Assembly: GCA_026545225.1 (NCBI GenBank)
Contig: CM048848.1
Coordinates: forward strand, 49,067,806 to 49,131,805
Length of the DNA stretch: 64,000 nt
Direction: 5' to 3'
Source of the DNA: Cornus controversa
Lineage: Eukaryota > Streptophyta > Magnoliopsida > Cornales > Cornaceae
Positions within the stretch are counted from its first letter, which is position 1. Each line of letters starts with the position of its first letter. The position numbers and the translations under genes were made by a program. Below, one piece after another: positions 12,501 through 23,998 of the stretch. Below the pieces are notes generated by a model. The model saw only the letters and a program-made list of their open reading frames with translations. It searched no databases and was not told the DNA's origin.

Positions 12501-14355
12501 GTCTATTGATACCTAGAATGCACAACCATTTCTTTAAGGGTGTTGTGGTTGTGTTAAACACGTGTCTGACATGGACACAACTGAACACGTGTTCGATACG
12601 CCTAAAAGTGTCATGTAATTTGAATATTTTTCTTTCTTAATTGGACACGACATGAACACTTTTCGAACGTGATGTGATAATTTTGTAATTATTTTATTTA
12701 AATGGATTTCTATGTAAATTTTAAAATATTATGGAGTGTAGGTTGATCAAAAAAATAATGTAAATTTTTAGAAAACAAAAATATTATTTATTCAGCTCTA
12801 AGTTGTAATTTAATGCTTCCATTCATGATAATTTAGATAATATAAGTAAAACTTATTTGTTGTGTATATAATAATATATTACATTATTATTATTTTGACA
12901 TATTTTTGTCATGTCCATGTCCTATTGTATTGAGATTTATAATATCATTGTATCCTTATCATGTTGTACCCATCTTTAATGTCTATATCCATGCTTAGTA
13001 GGATGGCAGAGGAAGTATTAGTAAATGAATGTAATGTTGGAATGGTAAATAAAATCACCAATAAGAAATAGTGGACACACTTAAGAAAATGAGGAGTAAT
13101 AAAGTAGTAGACCCAAATAATCTACTCAGAGAAAAACTTGCCTACTCCTGATGCACCATGCACCGGGTTATATCTCACAGGCGGTTGTGATTACTCGATG
13201 CACCGTGTACCACGAGCAGACAAGTTTTTCGCCCATAGAGGCTTGGAGAATGCCAGGTAAGGTAGGAAGTAAGTTTTTTAACAAAATTCTAAAAAAAAGT
13301 ATGATGCCAAATGAATGGAGAAAAAGTACAATAATACCAATTTACAAAAATAAAGGAGATATACAATATTGTGGTGATTATAAATGAATTAAATTAATAA
13401 ATCATACAATAAAACTATGAAAAAGGGTAATAGAACAAAGGGTATGAGTAAGCAAAAAAAATTACATATGATTCTTATAGACTTAGAAAATACAAATGAT
13501 AGGACTTAGAAAATACATATGATAGGGTCCTAAGAGAGTAAACTGGTCGATAATATAGAAGGATGGTGAGATCGATAATGATGTAACTAATAAAGTTGCA
13601 TATAAACAAACTAAAGACATCTTATGTGATAAAAGAATAACACATATGTTAAAAGAAAAATTTTATAAGACCGTTATTAGACTAACTATGCTATATGGAG
13701 TTGAGTGTTTGGTTTTTTTTTTAAAAAAGTAAGAATAATGCAGTCATGTTGCAAAAATGAGAATGTTAATGTGGATGATTGTAGTGACTCAAAGAGATAT
13801 ATCACTAATGAAAGGGTAAGAGAAAAATTAGAAGTGACATTTACAAACGAAAAAATAAGAGAAAGTAAACTTAGTTGATTTGGACACATACAATGGAGAT
13901 CTATAAATATATCAGCAAGAAGAGAAAAATTAATTTCTTTAGAAAGCAAGATGCGGAGAGGGTAACTTAAGAAAAGTGTGATGAGATTATTAGAAATAAT
14001 TTTAAAAATTTAAACATATTAGGCGAAATGACAACTAATAGGAAATAATTTAATATTGTGATCTTTCTTCTCAAACATCATGTTTGTTTCATTTTGTTCA
14101 AATTCATGTCACAACTATTTAGATTTACGACAAAGTTAAATTTTTTTTGTTTATTTTTGTTCATACTTGGAATGCATTTTTTATAACTAAATGGATTGTG
14201 AAATACTTTTGATTTATAAACATTTTAGGTCATTTTTATATTAAAAATATATATAAGACTATTGAAAGAGAAATGTATGATAGATTACAATAAATTATAT
14301 CATAATATTACTGTATTAGTTCGCCGCCGAGTTGGAATTCTTGGGTCCGCCGCTG
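9570..14355 (+). mobile_element. Second hAT-ended block with nested insertions
   Basis: The left end reads CAGGGGCGGAGCCAGAA and the right end, reverse complemented, reads CAGCGGCGGACCCAAGAA, a clear inverted match. The right end also matches the terminus at 4652, so both belong to one family. No 8-bp duplication is visible (CGAACAAA versus TTTCTCAT), so the ends may come from different copies or have decayed. The interior is AT-rich and non-coding to about 13,000 (G-rich runs near 10,040; repeats of ATGACATGAACACA type at 12,420-12,490), then holds the RTE LINE remnant. Confidence 0.5.
13010..14030 (+). pseudogene. RTE-type LINE reverse transcriptase remnant
   Basis: Scattered frames recover parts of an RTE-clade LINE reverse transcriptase. 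The region near 13,080 has the block before the palm (LKKMRS...VVDPNN). 13,290-13,400 reads MPNEWRKSTIIPIYKNKGDI, a signature of plant RTE elements. Near 13,475 is LIDLEN-like sequence, and 13,650-13,900 gives KFYKTVIRLTMLYGVECL and FGHIQWRS of the C-terminal part. Stops and frameshifts are numerous. About 110 bp (13,126-13,232) interrupt the protein between the conserved DPNN and PIEAW blocks; their ends share the inverted words AAAAACTTGCCT and AGACAAGTTTTT. No catalytic YVDD motif could be read. Confidence 0.75.
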
Positions 14356-15167
14356 TTTCTCATAGTCACATCTTGTAACGAGATTATTTTCGTTAATTTA
14401 ACACCTGTAGGCCCTCTCCCAACATCCTTACTATTATACTAGATACTGTATTTTGTCCAAATATACAAATATATATATATATATTAGGATAAATATTAGT
14501 GACCTCCAGTTTTAGGTAACGGTCAATGCTATATTAACAAAATTTTTTGTTAGGAAATGTCATTTTTGCCCTTGCAATTAATTAAAAATATTATTTTACA
14601 CGAATAAATTAGTAAAATTACAAATTCGTTATTAAAAACTGTAGTCTAATAATAGTATTTTTCTTAAATTTTAAAATAGAAGATGGAAAGTTCAAATTCA
14701 CATGTTAGAAAAATGGGTCTGTTAACTAGAAAAAAAAAAATTACAATTTTGTTAATCTCGTCTCACAACAGTGTAAGAGAAGATATCAATGCAATTTTTG
14801 AATACTGTATTTATAATTTTAGTTAATTATAGATACAGTAATTTACTATGCAATTTTTGAATACTGTATCTATAATTTATTCTATAGTATTGTTGCATTT
14901 GGGAGCAGAACCCTTTGAACCTAGAAGGAAAGAAAATTTAGTTAAAAAACATAGCTTATATATAATTAGGAATTGCAGTAGGGCCAACTTGATAGTATGT
15001 GGTAATATATTTGAAGAATAATTATTAAAATGGATAATGAATTTAAAACTATATGTATATATCATTATATTAATAACAAAATTAGATATAAAAGATACTC
15101 CGTATATTTTAATACATAAACGAGAGGACATCAATGGAGACGACCAGAAGTCGTAATGTTGTGCAAT

Positions 15168-15170
<3 letters not shown>
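14356..15170. other. AT-rich intergenic DNA upstream of CUL3
   Basis: No gene. A 30-base word beginning TGCAATTTTTGAATACTGTAT occurs twice close together, near 14,790 and 14,849. A TA run is at 14,468-14,484. The proximal CUL3 promoter probably lies in the right-hand part, but no convincing TATA box was fixed. Confidence 0.5.

Positions 15171-15199
<29 letters not shown>
15171..15199 (+). promoter_or_regulatory. (GA)n tract in CUL3 promoter/leader
   Basis: An uninterrupted GA run lies about 500 bp before the CUL3 start codon. GA runs in plant promoters and leaders are bound by BASIC PENTACYSTEINE/GAGA-binding proteins; a role here is inferred from position only. Confidence 0.45.
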
Positions 15200-15201
<2 letters not shown>

Positions 15202-15697
15202 AACGTTCGGTGGGGTGGTTAGTTTTGTAAAATTCATATCCCAATTTCGCTGTCCTTCAGCCATTTTTGTGGACGCGCCCAATACAAAACAGAGACCTTC
15301 ATCATCTTCCTCCTAACCCAAAACTCGCAGCAAACAAAGCCTTAAAAAAACAAAAAATAAACAACTAAAAACCTAAAGATACTTTCTCTCTCTACCTTAC
15401 CTCTACGCAAACACAGTTTTGATTGAGGCTTATTTCTTCTTTATTCTCAAACCCTAACTACAAGAAAAGCGTAACAGGTTTCTATAATTCTAAATCTCAA
15501 TCCACATCTGATCGGTAATTCACCCATCAAACGTCTTTGATCTTCCCTTACGAGTCATTTTCACCGTTCGATTTGAAGATTACTGGCTCTATATATTCAA
15601 TTTCGGACCATTTCTTATAATTCGATCGAAGCACATCGATTGAAAGCTCAATTTGGGCTTTTGGTGTTTGATTTGAGTTGGCATCGGAGGGTAGAAG

Positions 15698-17883
15698 ATG
15701 AATAATAATCAGAAGAAGAGGAATTTTCAAATAGAGGCGTTCAAGCATAAGGTGGTGGTCGATCCCAAATACGCCGACAAGACATGGAAGATATTGGAGC
15801 ACGCGATTCACGAGATATACAATCACAACGCTAGTGGTCTCAGTTTTGAAGAGCTTTATAGGTTAGTATTTATAAGTAAATATGTCAAATTGTGTATGAT
15901 TCTCATCCAAATTTGTATTGCAAGATACCTGTGTTATATCCATCTGATTTGCATATTTATGAGTATGAGTATCCTGCTTGTTACATTTGCTCAATTATGG
16001 AACTTTAATCGCATGCATGGTATAGCTTTGAGGAGTTATGAATGTATTTTTTTATGCCGTTGTGGTGGAATTTCTTTCAATTGGGATGTAAGATGAGTAA
16101 TGCTTATTGGAGTTTGGGTTGTCTTTACAATTCTTCTGTTGCACCGGGGTCTCCTCTGATGTCAGTACTGAGGTTTCCATGGTTTTGGATTGCGTTTGGT
16201 GATCTATAGGTTGTGAAATTGGTTTTGCTGATTGGAAAGGTGTAGAGGTAGGGCTCTTTAGTTGATTGAGATCTCATAGGGAAGCTGGACGCAGTATCGC
16301 CATTTTCTTGCTGCCAGGGGGACCTTTTTTTTGCTGAATGTCTTTTGGTTCAACGGATCAGCAGAATAGCTTGTTTAAGGACCGGGCCAATGTGCCTAGT
16401 GTATGCATTGAAATCTTTTCCTCATATGTTTTACAAGCTTCATTGTCTTTTTGTTTTGACTTTCAAGTATTATTAAGTTTGTTACATAATGTTAGGTCTG
16501 TTCTATTGTTTTCTCTTCTGTTTTGTTGGATTTCATGTGCATATTAAGTTTTACAAAAGTATGTTGATACCATATTGCTATATTGGTATATATTATTGTT
16601 GTCACTGGAAAAGAAAGCAAGGGAACTGGTTTGGTGAGTTGTGGAAGATAAGATTTAGGGGTCTAGTACTATGAGTAAGGATCCTTTCTAAGGATCCCAT
16701 ACTCCACTAAAGGTGGAGGTTGGACCAACAGGGGGACCCACTTATGATGGTCCACACTCATCACCTGATAATGCAATCTCCACCCTTGATGGAGAACCAA
16801 ACCTCTCCAGCGCGGGAGCGATCCAAGTGCCTAGTACTATTCAAAAACATTGTTTTTAGCCCTTTTTAACCGAAAAAATAAACCGTTATTTTGGATGAAT
16901 TTTTTAGATGATGTACTTGATGAAAATATTTACTGAGATAAGTAGCCCATATATGTGCCAGTGTATGCATTGGATTTGAGATGTATTACTTATGTTTTGG
17001 GAAGTTAAATAAATCTAAATATCTAATATCTCCGTTGGGTTGCCTCAAGTGTTTAACATTTCCTTAATTAATCACCAGGTGGCATTTAACATTATATAAC
17101 AATATTTTCCAACGAATTAAATTTATTGTGTCTATAGGTATGCTTGTTGTACTTTTCCTTATTACATTAAGCACCAATTCCTTAACAAAGTTCTCTTGTA
17201 GAACCACCTCTTCCTATGTTTAGAAAAGTATTTTTTCATTTCAGTGTTGAGCTGTGCCGCATGGACTCTTCCATTCTCCTAAGCATACCTATATTGACAT
17301 AACACAATGTGGGTATGGTATAGGTTTGTGATGTGTCCGACACCCGTACCATATCCTTTACATGTGATGATAGAATAAATAGAAAAACTCAAATATTATA
17401 GGAAAGAAGTGTTTCCTACTAAAAAGACGTAATTCCCCTTTTAACCACACATGACACACCCCATTTAGTTTAAATTGTAAATTATGTATATTTTAAATAA
17501 CAATATCCTCATACATTACACTATCATGGCATATTATATGGAGTATCCACGTACCTGCATCCCAGTTTTGGACACATTTCAAGCCGAGTCCTAGTGTCAT
17601 CTGAAATTTAGGGGGAGTCTCGGTACTTAAGACACATGCTTGGACTCGGCAACCGCCCCTGAGTCCTTGTAACAATGATGTTAGGTATGTTGGTTGAATG
17701 AATATTTGATGAAAGAATTTATTAATAGGGAAGGCATGGTAATGATCTAGTATTCCGTATTAGTTATAAACATTTTAAAGTAGCATAAGATGTAGATATG
17801 CAAATCACACACTTGCACTTGATACTTGTTTCCTAGTACATGCGACATTGATGCTAATTACATTGATTGAATGAATATCGATG

Positions 17884-17939
<56 letters not shown>

Positions 17940-19610
17940 ACATACACACACACACACACACATATTTTAAGGAGGCATAGTAATTTTCTAGTATTCTATA
18001 TTTCTATATTAGTTATAACTTATAAACATATTAGGATAGTATTAGATGCAAATATGCAAATCACATACAAGTTGTACCTTAGACTGAGGTTTATGACATG
18101 TTTCATGAACTGAATTTTTATCATATTCTTAAACTGTTTGTTTCCAATTTCATTGTTTTGGCCCTTTTGGGGTATTTTATGGTGCAATCTCTGCATGGTT
18201 AATATACTAGTACTTTTTTTCCTTTGTTTTCCGATCTCATTCTGGTTGATATCTTTTAGACAATTGTTGGCGCACTTTTAGAGGTTATATGTGAAATTCA
18301 TGTTGTATGTGCTTTTAATATACAATTTTAGCTTTTAATTGTCATTGTTGGAATCTTGCTTTTCTAATTATAACTCTTCCACCACCAAGGGCATAGCTTA
18401 GTGGTATTTCCTCCTCCTCCCCTTAGGAGAGATTGGGGTTTAAGTACCCATTGGGACAATAGTGGGCCTGTTGTTGGATGCTTGTGTTCTTACCCGTCAA
18501 AATTATAACTCTTCCTTTTACTTTTTCCTATGTTCAGTTTTGGTATATTTTGTTGGTACCATCTTCATCTGTTTTGAATCATGCTGTGTTTGTCAGTATT
18601 GATATTTTCAGATTTTTTCTTCAGATATGGGAAAAAAATGATTTCTAGAGGCATGCCTAGTTTCTTCATGTCAGAAAATTTGAATTCTATAAAAGCAAAC
18701 TTTTTGGGGAATGGCTTCATTTTGAACCTTAGCCTTTAACAATGCTTATAATGTTTTATGAATTGACCAGGGGTGCCAGATGCAACACTGGTTACATGGT
18801 CGACAAAACATAAGTTGTGAATTCCTCTATATTAGTACCCTGATCTTCCAATGGCGATAATGATTCTTGCTGAAAATAAAATTTGGTTGAAGAAATTACA
18901 ACCAAATTAGAAATTTTCACTCATCCTAGACCTAAGATTTTCCTTCTTGTTTCACTGTATAGAATGATTAGGTTTCTGACCTCCTATGGCATCATGATGG
19001 TATTGCTCTTGAAAGATATTAAGAATTTTGGCTAAAGTGCCTGTAGTTATTGAAAGCTTAAGTTGCACTAAGGTGCTAAGGTCTTGTGGAGCCTAAGCTC
19101 AAGCCGCAATGTAAGGCGTCAGCCTCATCAAAGTAAGGCGTGTATGTTATAAAAATGAATTTTACATATAAATATAGAAAACCATTAAAATATGCAATTC
19201 AAGCTAGTTAATATCAAAATAAAAGAATTTTTTGGCATATCAATTTCATAGATTAGCTAAATCAATAAACATATATATTTTTTAGTTTGCATATGAATTT
19301 AATTAAATTAATATGCACCATAACTTATAAAAATAAAAAAAATTAATGGAATTTTTGACATGTCAAGTAAGAGGATCAAGTAAATCAATGGTCCTTTCAA
19401 TGCCTTTGCATTAACTAAATAAAATACCTTTAAAATGTGCAACAATAAAAAGTAATAATAATGTGGAATCAAGAACCTGACACAATTAATGCAAGTATTT
19501 AATCATAACCTCATGAATTCCGTCAAACATACGATAAAGTCAAATTAAACAATATGATCCATCTAACACAACCGTGATATGATATAGAATATGTACACTA
19601 ATGGTCGTTT

Positions 19611-19649
<39 letters not shown>

Positions 19650-22600
19650 TATATCAGTTGATGACTAAAAAAAACAAGAAAGACTTTTTTTTATCTTGGA
19701 GCCTGTTAGAAGGCATGAGCCTGAAAGATTTATGTGAGCTTAACTGGTGGGACCTGGCATGTTGTAGGTTGAGGCGCTTCAATTGAGCTTTGATGAACTT
19801 GGGCTTTTTGGGAGCATAAACGTGCCTTTAGCAACTACACAAGTGTCAAGTAGAAATTGTTTTTGGAAACAAAATCAATCAAGGAGACAGATAGGCATGA
19901 TAAAGCTTAATTCTTTCTTTGTTCTTTTATCAGTTCAGTAGAGAGGAAATATTTAAATTTTATGTGTCTTCTAGTGGTATTAACATATCATCTCTTGTGA
20001 TTACTTTGCTCAAACTAATGAAACAGTCATATATTGTTGATGTAGCCAACTAAGTGACTGTTACCATTCATGTGCCACTTTGCTGATTAGAATGATTGAG
20101 ATCAGTTCTTAAGCCCCCAGGTCCAATTTTACACTGCAGGCCCTTGGACACCCCAATTAAAATCAAGGTGGCATAGCCTTTTATCTTTTTTTTCTTTTCC
20201 TTTTCGGGTGGGGGGAGGAATGGCATCCTACTGTAACAGCCTTGATGTGATGTGGTAATTATGACATGGGAAAATTTCCCTTTATTGTGTTTCCTTGGTC
20301 ACTATGACATGGGTGGTTTGGTTGGGATAAAACAGGGAAAAGAGAAGGCATTTTTGGAAGCCTTTTTTTATTTCTTACCAATAATGAACCAGAAGAGAAA
20401 AAAAAATGGAGCAGAATTATTTTCTTCCTGAAAATTCTTGCAATTAGAAATATTTGTTTTACCAAGGGAAGAAGAGGTACATATCACATAGAAATTTATC
20501 CTAGCACAAGCTTTCACCAAATTTTATCTTTTTTGTTGTTCTTTCCAAAAGTGAAATATTTAATTTTTTCTTCACTTTGTTCTGCTAATTCTCACCAACT
20601 ATCGCCAACTCATTCAAGCTCTTTTCAAGCTGCACCTAAGGATTTTAAACAATGTAATTAAAACATGATCTTTTAGCTTGGTACTAACATTATACTATAA
20701 CAAACTTTTATTTTGTTTACCTTTTATCCTAAACTTTTATATATCTTATTTTGCAACATCAGACGTTCTGAATTTCGGCCATCCAAGAGTACAGAGGATT
20801 CTTTTGTCTGGTCAAGTCAAAGGGCCATCTGTGTGGCAGTTTGTCTGATTTTTAATTAAAAGGCCATTATCCCGTGCTTGGCCCACCTATGTAGGACACT
20901 GGGAGGAGTAGACTTGAGACAGAGAATTTTTGTAGTATTATTATTATTTTGCACAAAGTGGCATCTATTGTACTTGTGCTTGCTGAAGTAGCATGGACAC
21001 GGACACGATACAACACGGATTTATTGACACGTCGAATCCTAAAAAAGTAGGACATGGACACCGCATAGACATGGCTATATATGTGTATAGATTTTAATTA
21101 ATATACATCTATTGAATTAGATATTTATAGAACTTTAATATTTTTTTTTCTATGCTAAGAGTTACTATATAATTTTTTTCTCTAGTTGTAAGATTTACAT
21201 GGTTTAGAAGATGAACATATACCCCAAGGGGTTGGCTCAAGTGGATAAAGAACTTAGCCCTGGTGCCTAGCAAGCATTAGGTCTAAGGATCAAGTCCTCT
21301 TGGGTGCAAAAAATTCTTTGTGGGTGGGTGTGTGTACCAACTAGGAAAAAAAAAGATGAAGATATGCGAAGATTGTATATATTATTATATTATTTATTCT
21401 ATTACTCTCATACTTTGTCTTAACAATTATATTTTTGTCTTATATGAAAAAGTATCAATGTATACTTGACTTGTGATGCTCATGTGTATACTGTGATTTT
21501 TTATTTTGAGGTTTGTTCATATTTATTTTCAAGATTGTTGGACATGGGCACTCTTAGATGTGTCTGTGTTATATAAGACTTGTGCCGGCTATTAGTGTCC
21601 AGAATGTGTTGGCTAAGTATTCAGAATGTGTCGGCTAAGTGTACAATTTTATAAAATTTATTTTTGAATTATGAGCTCATCCATGAAGTGTTAAACATGT
21701 GGTTAGGAGTGTCCGTGAAGTGTCGGTGTTTGGTACCTTTATAGAAGTGTCTATGTTTTGCGTTTTCATGCTTTCTGCCTGATCTTTTACCATTGCACCA
21801 GTCATTACCTTTTCTCTCTGATTTTATTTTGATTTTCCTTTTGTACAATCATACTTTAAACGTGAATGATATTATGTTGAGTAGCCTTTTTAACTCGCTT
21901 CCTAATTCTGTGTGTAAAAATTGTGTTTCTGATTTTATAATCTTTTCATGGATTTAGAAATGCCTACAATATGGTATTACACAAGTTTGGTGAGAAGCTG
22001 TACTCAGGACTTGTGTCAACTATGACTTCCCACCTAAAGGAGATATCCAAATCTATTGAGTCTGCTGAGGGTAGTTTGTTTCTGGAAGAGCTGAACAGGA
22101 AATGGACAGATCATAATAAAGCATTGCAGATGATACGTGACATATTGATGTACATGGACAGGACTTTCATTCCAAGTACCCATAAAACCCCAGTTCATGA
22201 TCTTGGGCTGAATCTTTGGAGGGACAACATTATACACTCCAGCAAAATTCAGACAAGGCTTCTAAATACACTTCTTGAACTGATACTCAGAGAACGGTCA
22301 GGTGACGTTATTAACCGGGGGCTGATGAGGAATATAATAAAGATGCTGATGGATCTGGGACCTTCCGTTTACCAAGAAGACTTTGAGAAACCTTTTCTTG
22401 AAGTTTCAGCTGATTTTTACAGGGCTGAGTCTCAGAAGTTTATAGAGTGCTGTGATTGTGGGGACTACTTAAAGAAAGCTGAGAGACGTTTAAATGAAGA
22501 AATAGAGAGAGTGTCCCAGTACTTAGATGCCAACAGTGAAGCCAAGATAACTAATGTTGTGGAAAAGGAGATGATTGCAAACCACATGCTGAGACTAGTC

Positions 22601-23998
22601 CACATGGATAATTCAGGCTTGGTGAGCATGCTCCTTGATGATAAGTATGAAGACTTGGGAAGAATGTACAACTTGTTCCGTCGGGTTACCGATGGTCTCC
22701 CAACAGTGCGAGACGTGATGACTTCTCACATCAGGGATACTGGTAAACAGCTTGTTACTGATCCAGAAAGGTTAAAGGATCCTGTGGAGTTTGTCCAGTG
22801 TCTCTTGGATGAAAAAGACAAGTACGATAATATCATAAACTTGGCATTTAACAATGACAAGACATTCCAGAATGCATTGAACTCCTCTTTTGAATTCTTT
22901 ATTAATTTGAATTCTCGTTCTCCTGAATTCATTTCATTGTATGTGGATGATAAACTGCGAAAAGGTCTGAAGGGAGTTAGTGAGGAGGATGTGGAGAATG
23001 TTCTTGACAAGGTGATGATGCTATTCCGTTATTTGCAGGAAAAAGATGTATTTGAGAAGTACTATAAACAGCATTTGGCAAAACGGCTTCTATCAGGAAA
23101 AACTGTATCTGATGATGCAGAGAGAAGTCTAATTGTTAAGCTCAAGACAGAATGCGGATACCAGTTTACTTCAAAATTAGAAGGCATGTTCACAGACATG
23201 AAAACGTCTCAGGATACAATGCAGGGATTCTATGCAAACCATGGTGGTGAGTCAGGGGACGGTCCTACATTGGCCGTCCAGGTTCTGACAACTGGGTCTT
23301 GGCCCACTCAGCCCAGTGTCACTTGCAACTTGCCTGCTGAAATGTCGGCACTGTGTGAGAAATTCCGGTCGTATTATCTTGGGACCCATACGGGTCGGAG
23401 ACTATCTTGGCAAACTAACATGGGTACGGCTGATATAAAAGCAACCTTTGGAAAGGGCCAGAAGCATGAGCTGAATGTTTCCACTTACCAAATGTGTGTC
23501 CTCATGCTGTTTAACAATTCTGATCGGCTTAGCTATAAGGAGATTGAGCAGGCCACAGAGATTCCTTCTCCGGACTTGAAAAGGTGCTTGCAATCTCTGG
23601 CTTGTGTTAAGGGAAAGAACGTTCTTCGAAAAGATCCCATGAGCAAAGAGATTGGAGAGGATGATGCATTTTTTGTCAACGACAAGTTTACAAGCAAATT
23701 CTATAAGGTGAAGATAGGAACTGTAGTTGCACAAAAGGAGTCAGAACCTGAAAAGCAGGAGACCCGGCAGAGAGTGGAGGAGGACAGAAAGCCCCAGATT
23801 GAGGCTGCCATAGTGAGGATTATGAAATCGAGGAGGGTACTGGATCATAACAATATTATCGCCGAGGTCACAAAGCAGCTGCAGTCTCGTTTCCTGGCCA
23901 ACCCCGGAGAGATTAAGAAACGAATCGAGTCTCTTATCGAGCGGGATTTCTTGGAGAGGGATAACACAGATAGAAGATTGTACCGATATCTTGCCTGA
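15698..23998 (+). CDS. CUL3: Cullin-3, scaffold of BTB-CRL3 ubiquitin ligases
   Basis: Exons 15698-15861 and 21958-23998 join (AG|A codon, GTTAGT donor, TTTAG acceptor) into 734 codons, the usual plant CUL3 length. Known of the family: the N-terminal cullin repeats bind BTB substrate adaptors, the C-terminal half binds RBX1, and the complex ubiquitinates targets in nucleus and cytoplasm. Seen here: N-terminus MNNNQKKRNFQIEAFKHKVV; LHKFGEKLY at the exon 2 start; the cullin homology stretch EKDVFEKYYKQHLAKRLL; and the C-terminal neddylation region IVRIMKSRRVLDH, with the expected NEDD8 acceptor Lys at about residue 678, ending LYRYLA. The start is fixed by the first ATG and by match to plant CUL3. 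The two-exon structure matches Arabidopsis CUL3A/B as I recall it. The 6.1-kb intron is unusually repeat-laden. The frame is clean, so the gene is probably active. Confidence 0.97.
16673..16830. mobile_element. 158-bp insertion flanked by 10-bp direct repeats
   Basis: CTAGTACTAT occurs on both sides (16663-16672 and 16831-16840). The insert starts GAGTAAGGATCC; its end, reverse complemented, starts GCACTTGGATCG, a weak inverted match. It is more GC-rich than the intron around it. A 9-10-bp duplication fits a small MULE-type MITE; no family was recognised. Confidence 0.6.
17310..17680. repeat. Dispersed repeat of the TGTCCGACACCC class
   Basis: Words such as GTGTCCGACACCCGTACC and GAGTATCCACGTACC recur in divergent form, ending in GGACTCGGCAACCGCCCC. 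Similar words occur at 20,985-21,770. No coding capacity. Confidence 0.35.
17886..17962. repeat. (TA)n-(CA)n compound microsatellite
   Basis: A TA run of about 52 bases is followed by a CA run (17,944-17,962). Confidence 0.95.
18381..18500 (+). mobile_element. tRNA-derived SINE, 120 bp, 15-bp TSD
   Basis: The body has an A-box-like TAGCTTAGTGG and a B-box-like GGGGTTTAAGTACCC at the right spacing for a Pol III promoter. It is bracketed by an exact 15-bp target-site duplication, AATTATAACTCTTCC (18,366-18,380 and 18,501-18,515), so the copy is young. Orientation follows the boxes and is the same as CUL3. Confidence 0.85.
19050..19830. repeat. Dispersed repeat with AAGGCG/GCCTNA words and a (GA)n tract
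   Basis: It begins near AAAGCTTAAGTTGCAC with GGAGCCTAAGCTCAAGCCGC and ends with TTGAGGCGCTTCAATTGAGC and CGTGCCTTTAGC, the partly complementary word sets of a common non-autonomous plant repeat. A GA run is at 19,613-19,645. Limits are approximate. Confidence 0.4.
20985..21770. repeat. Dispersed repeat with GACACGG / CCGTGTC ends, SINE nested inside
   Basis: The left part reads AGCATGGACACGGACACG; the right part ends with GTGTCCGTGAAGTGTCGGTG, so the ends are loosely inverted. The SINE at 21,221-21,352 is inserted within it and is therefore younger. Confidence 0.45.
21221..21352 (+). mobile_element. tRNA-derived SINE with 13-bp TSD
   Basis: A-box TTGGCTCAAGTGGATAAAG, B-box AAGGATCAAGTCCTC and a short A tail are present. 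Flanks are AAGATGAACATAT (21,208-21,220) and AAGATGAAGATAT (21,353-21,365), one mismatch in 13. It differs in sequence from the SINE at 18,381, so two families entered this intron. Confidence 0.8.

Larger units (their letters stand above)
15862..21957 (+). other. CUL3 intron 1, 6096 bp, site of several insertions
   Basis: Canonical GT...AG intron. It contains at least two SINEs, a 158-bp insert with 10-bp direct repeats, two microsatellites and two dispersed-repeat blocks, listed separately. The remainder is AT-rich with no conserved open frame. Confidence 0.9.

Noticed and set aside
15698..16096. CUL3 exon 1 continuing as a 132-codon frame
   Set aside because: Homology stops exactly at the GTTAGT donor after codon 54; the remainder is intron.
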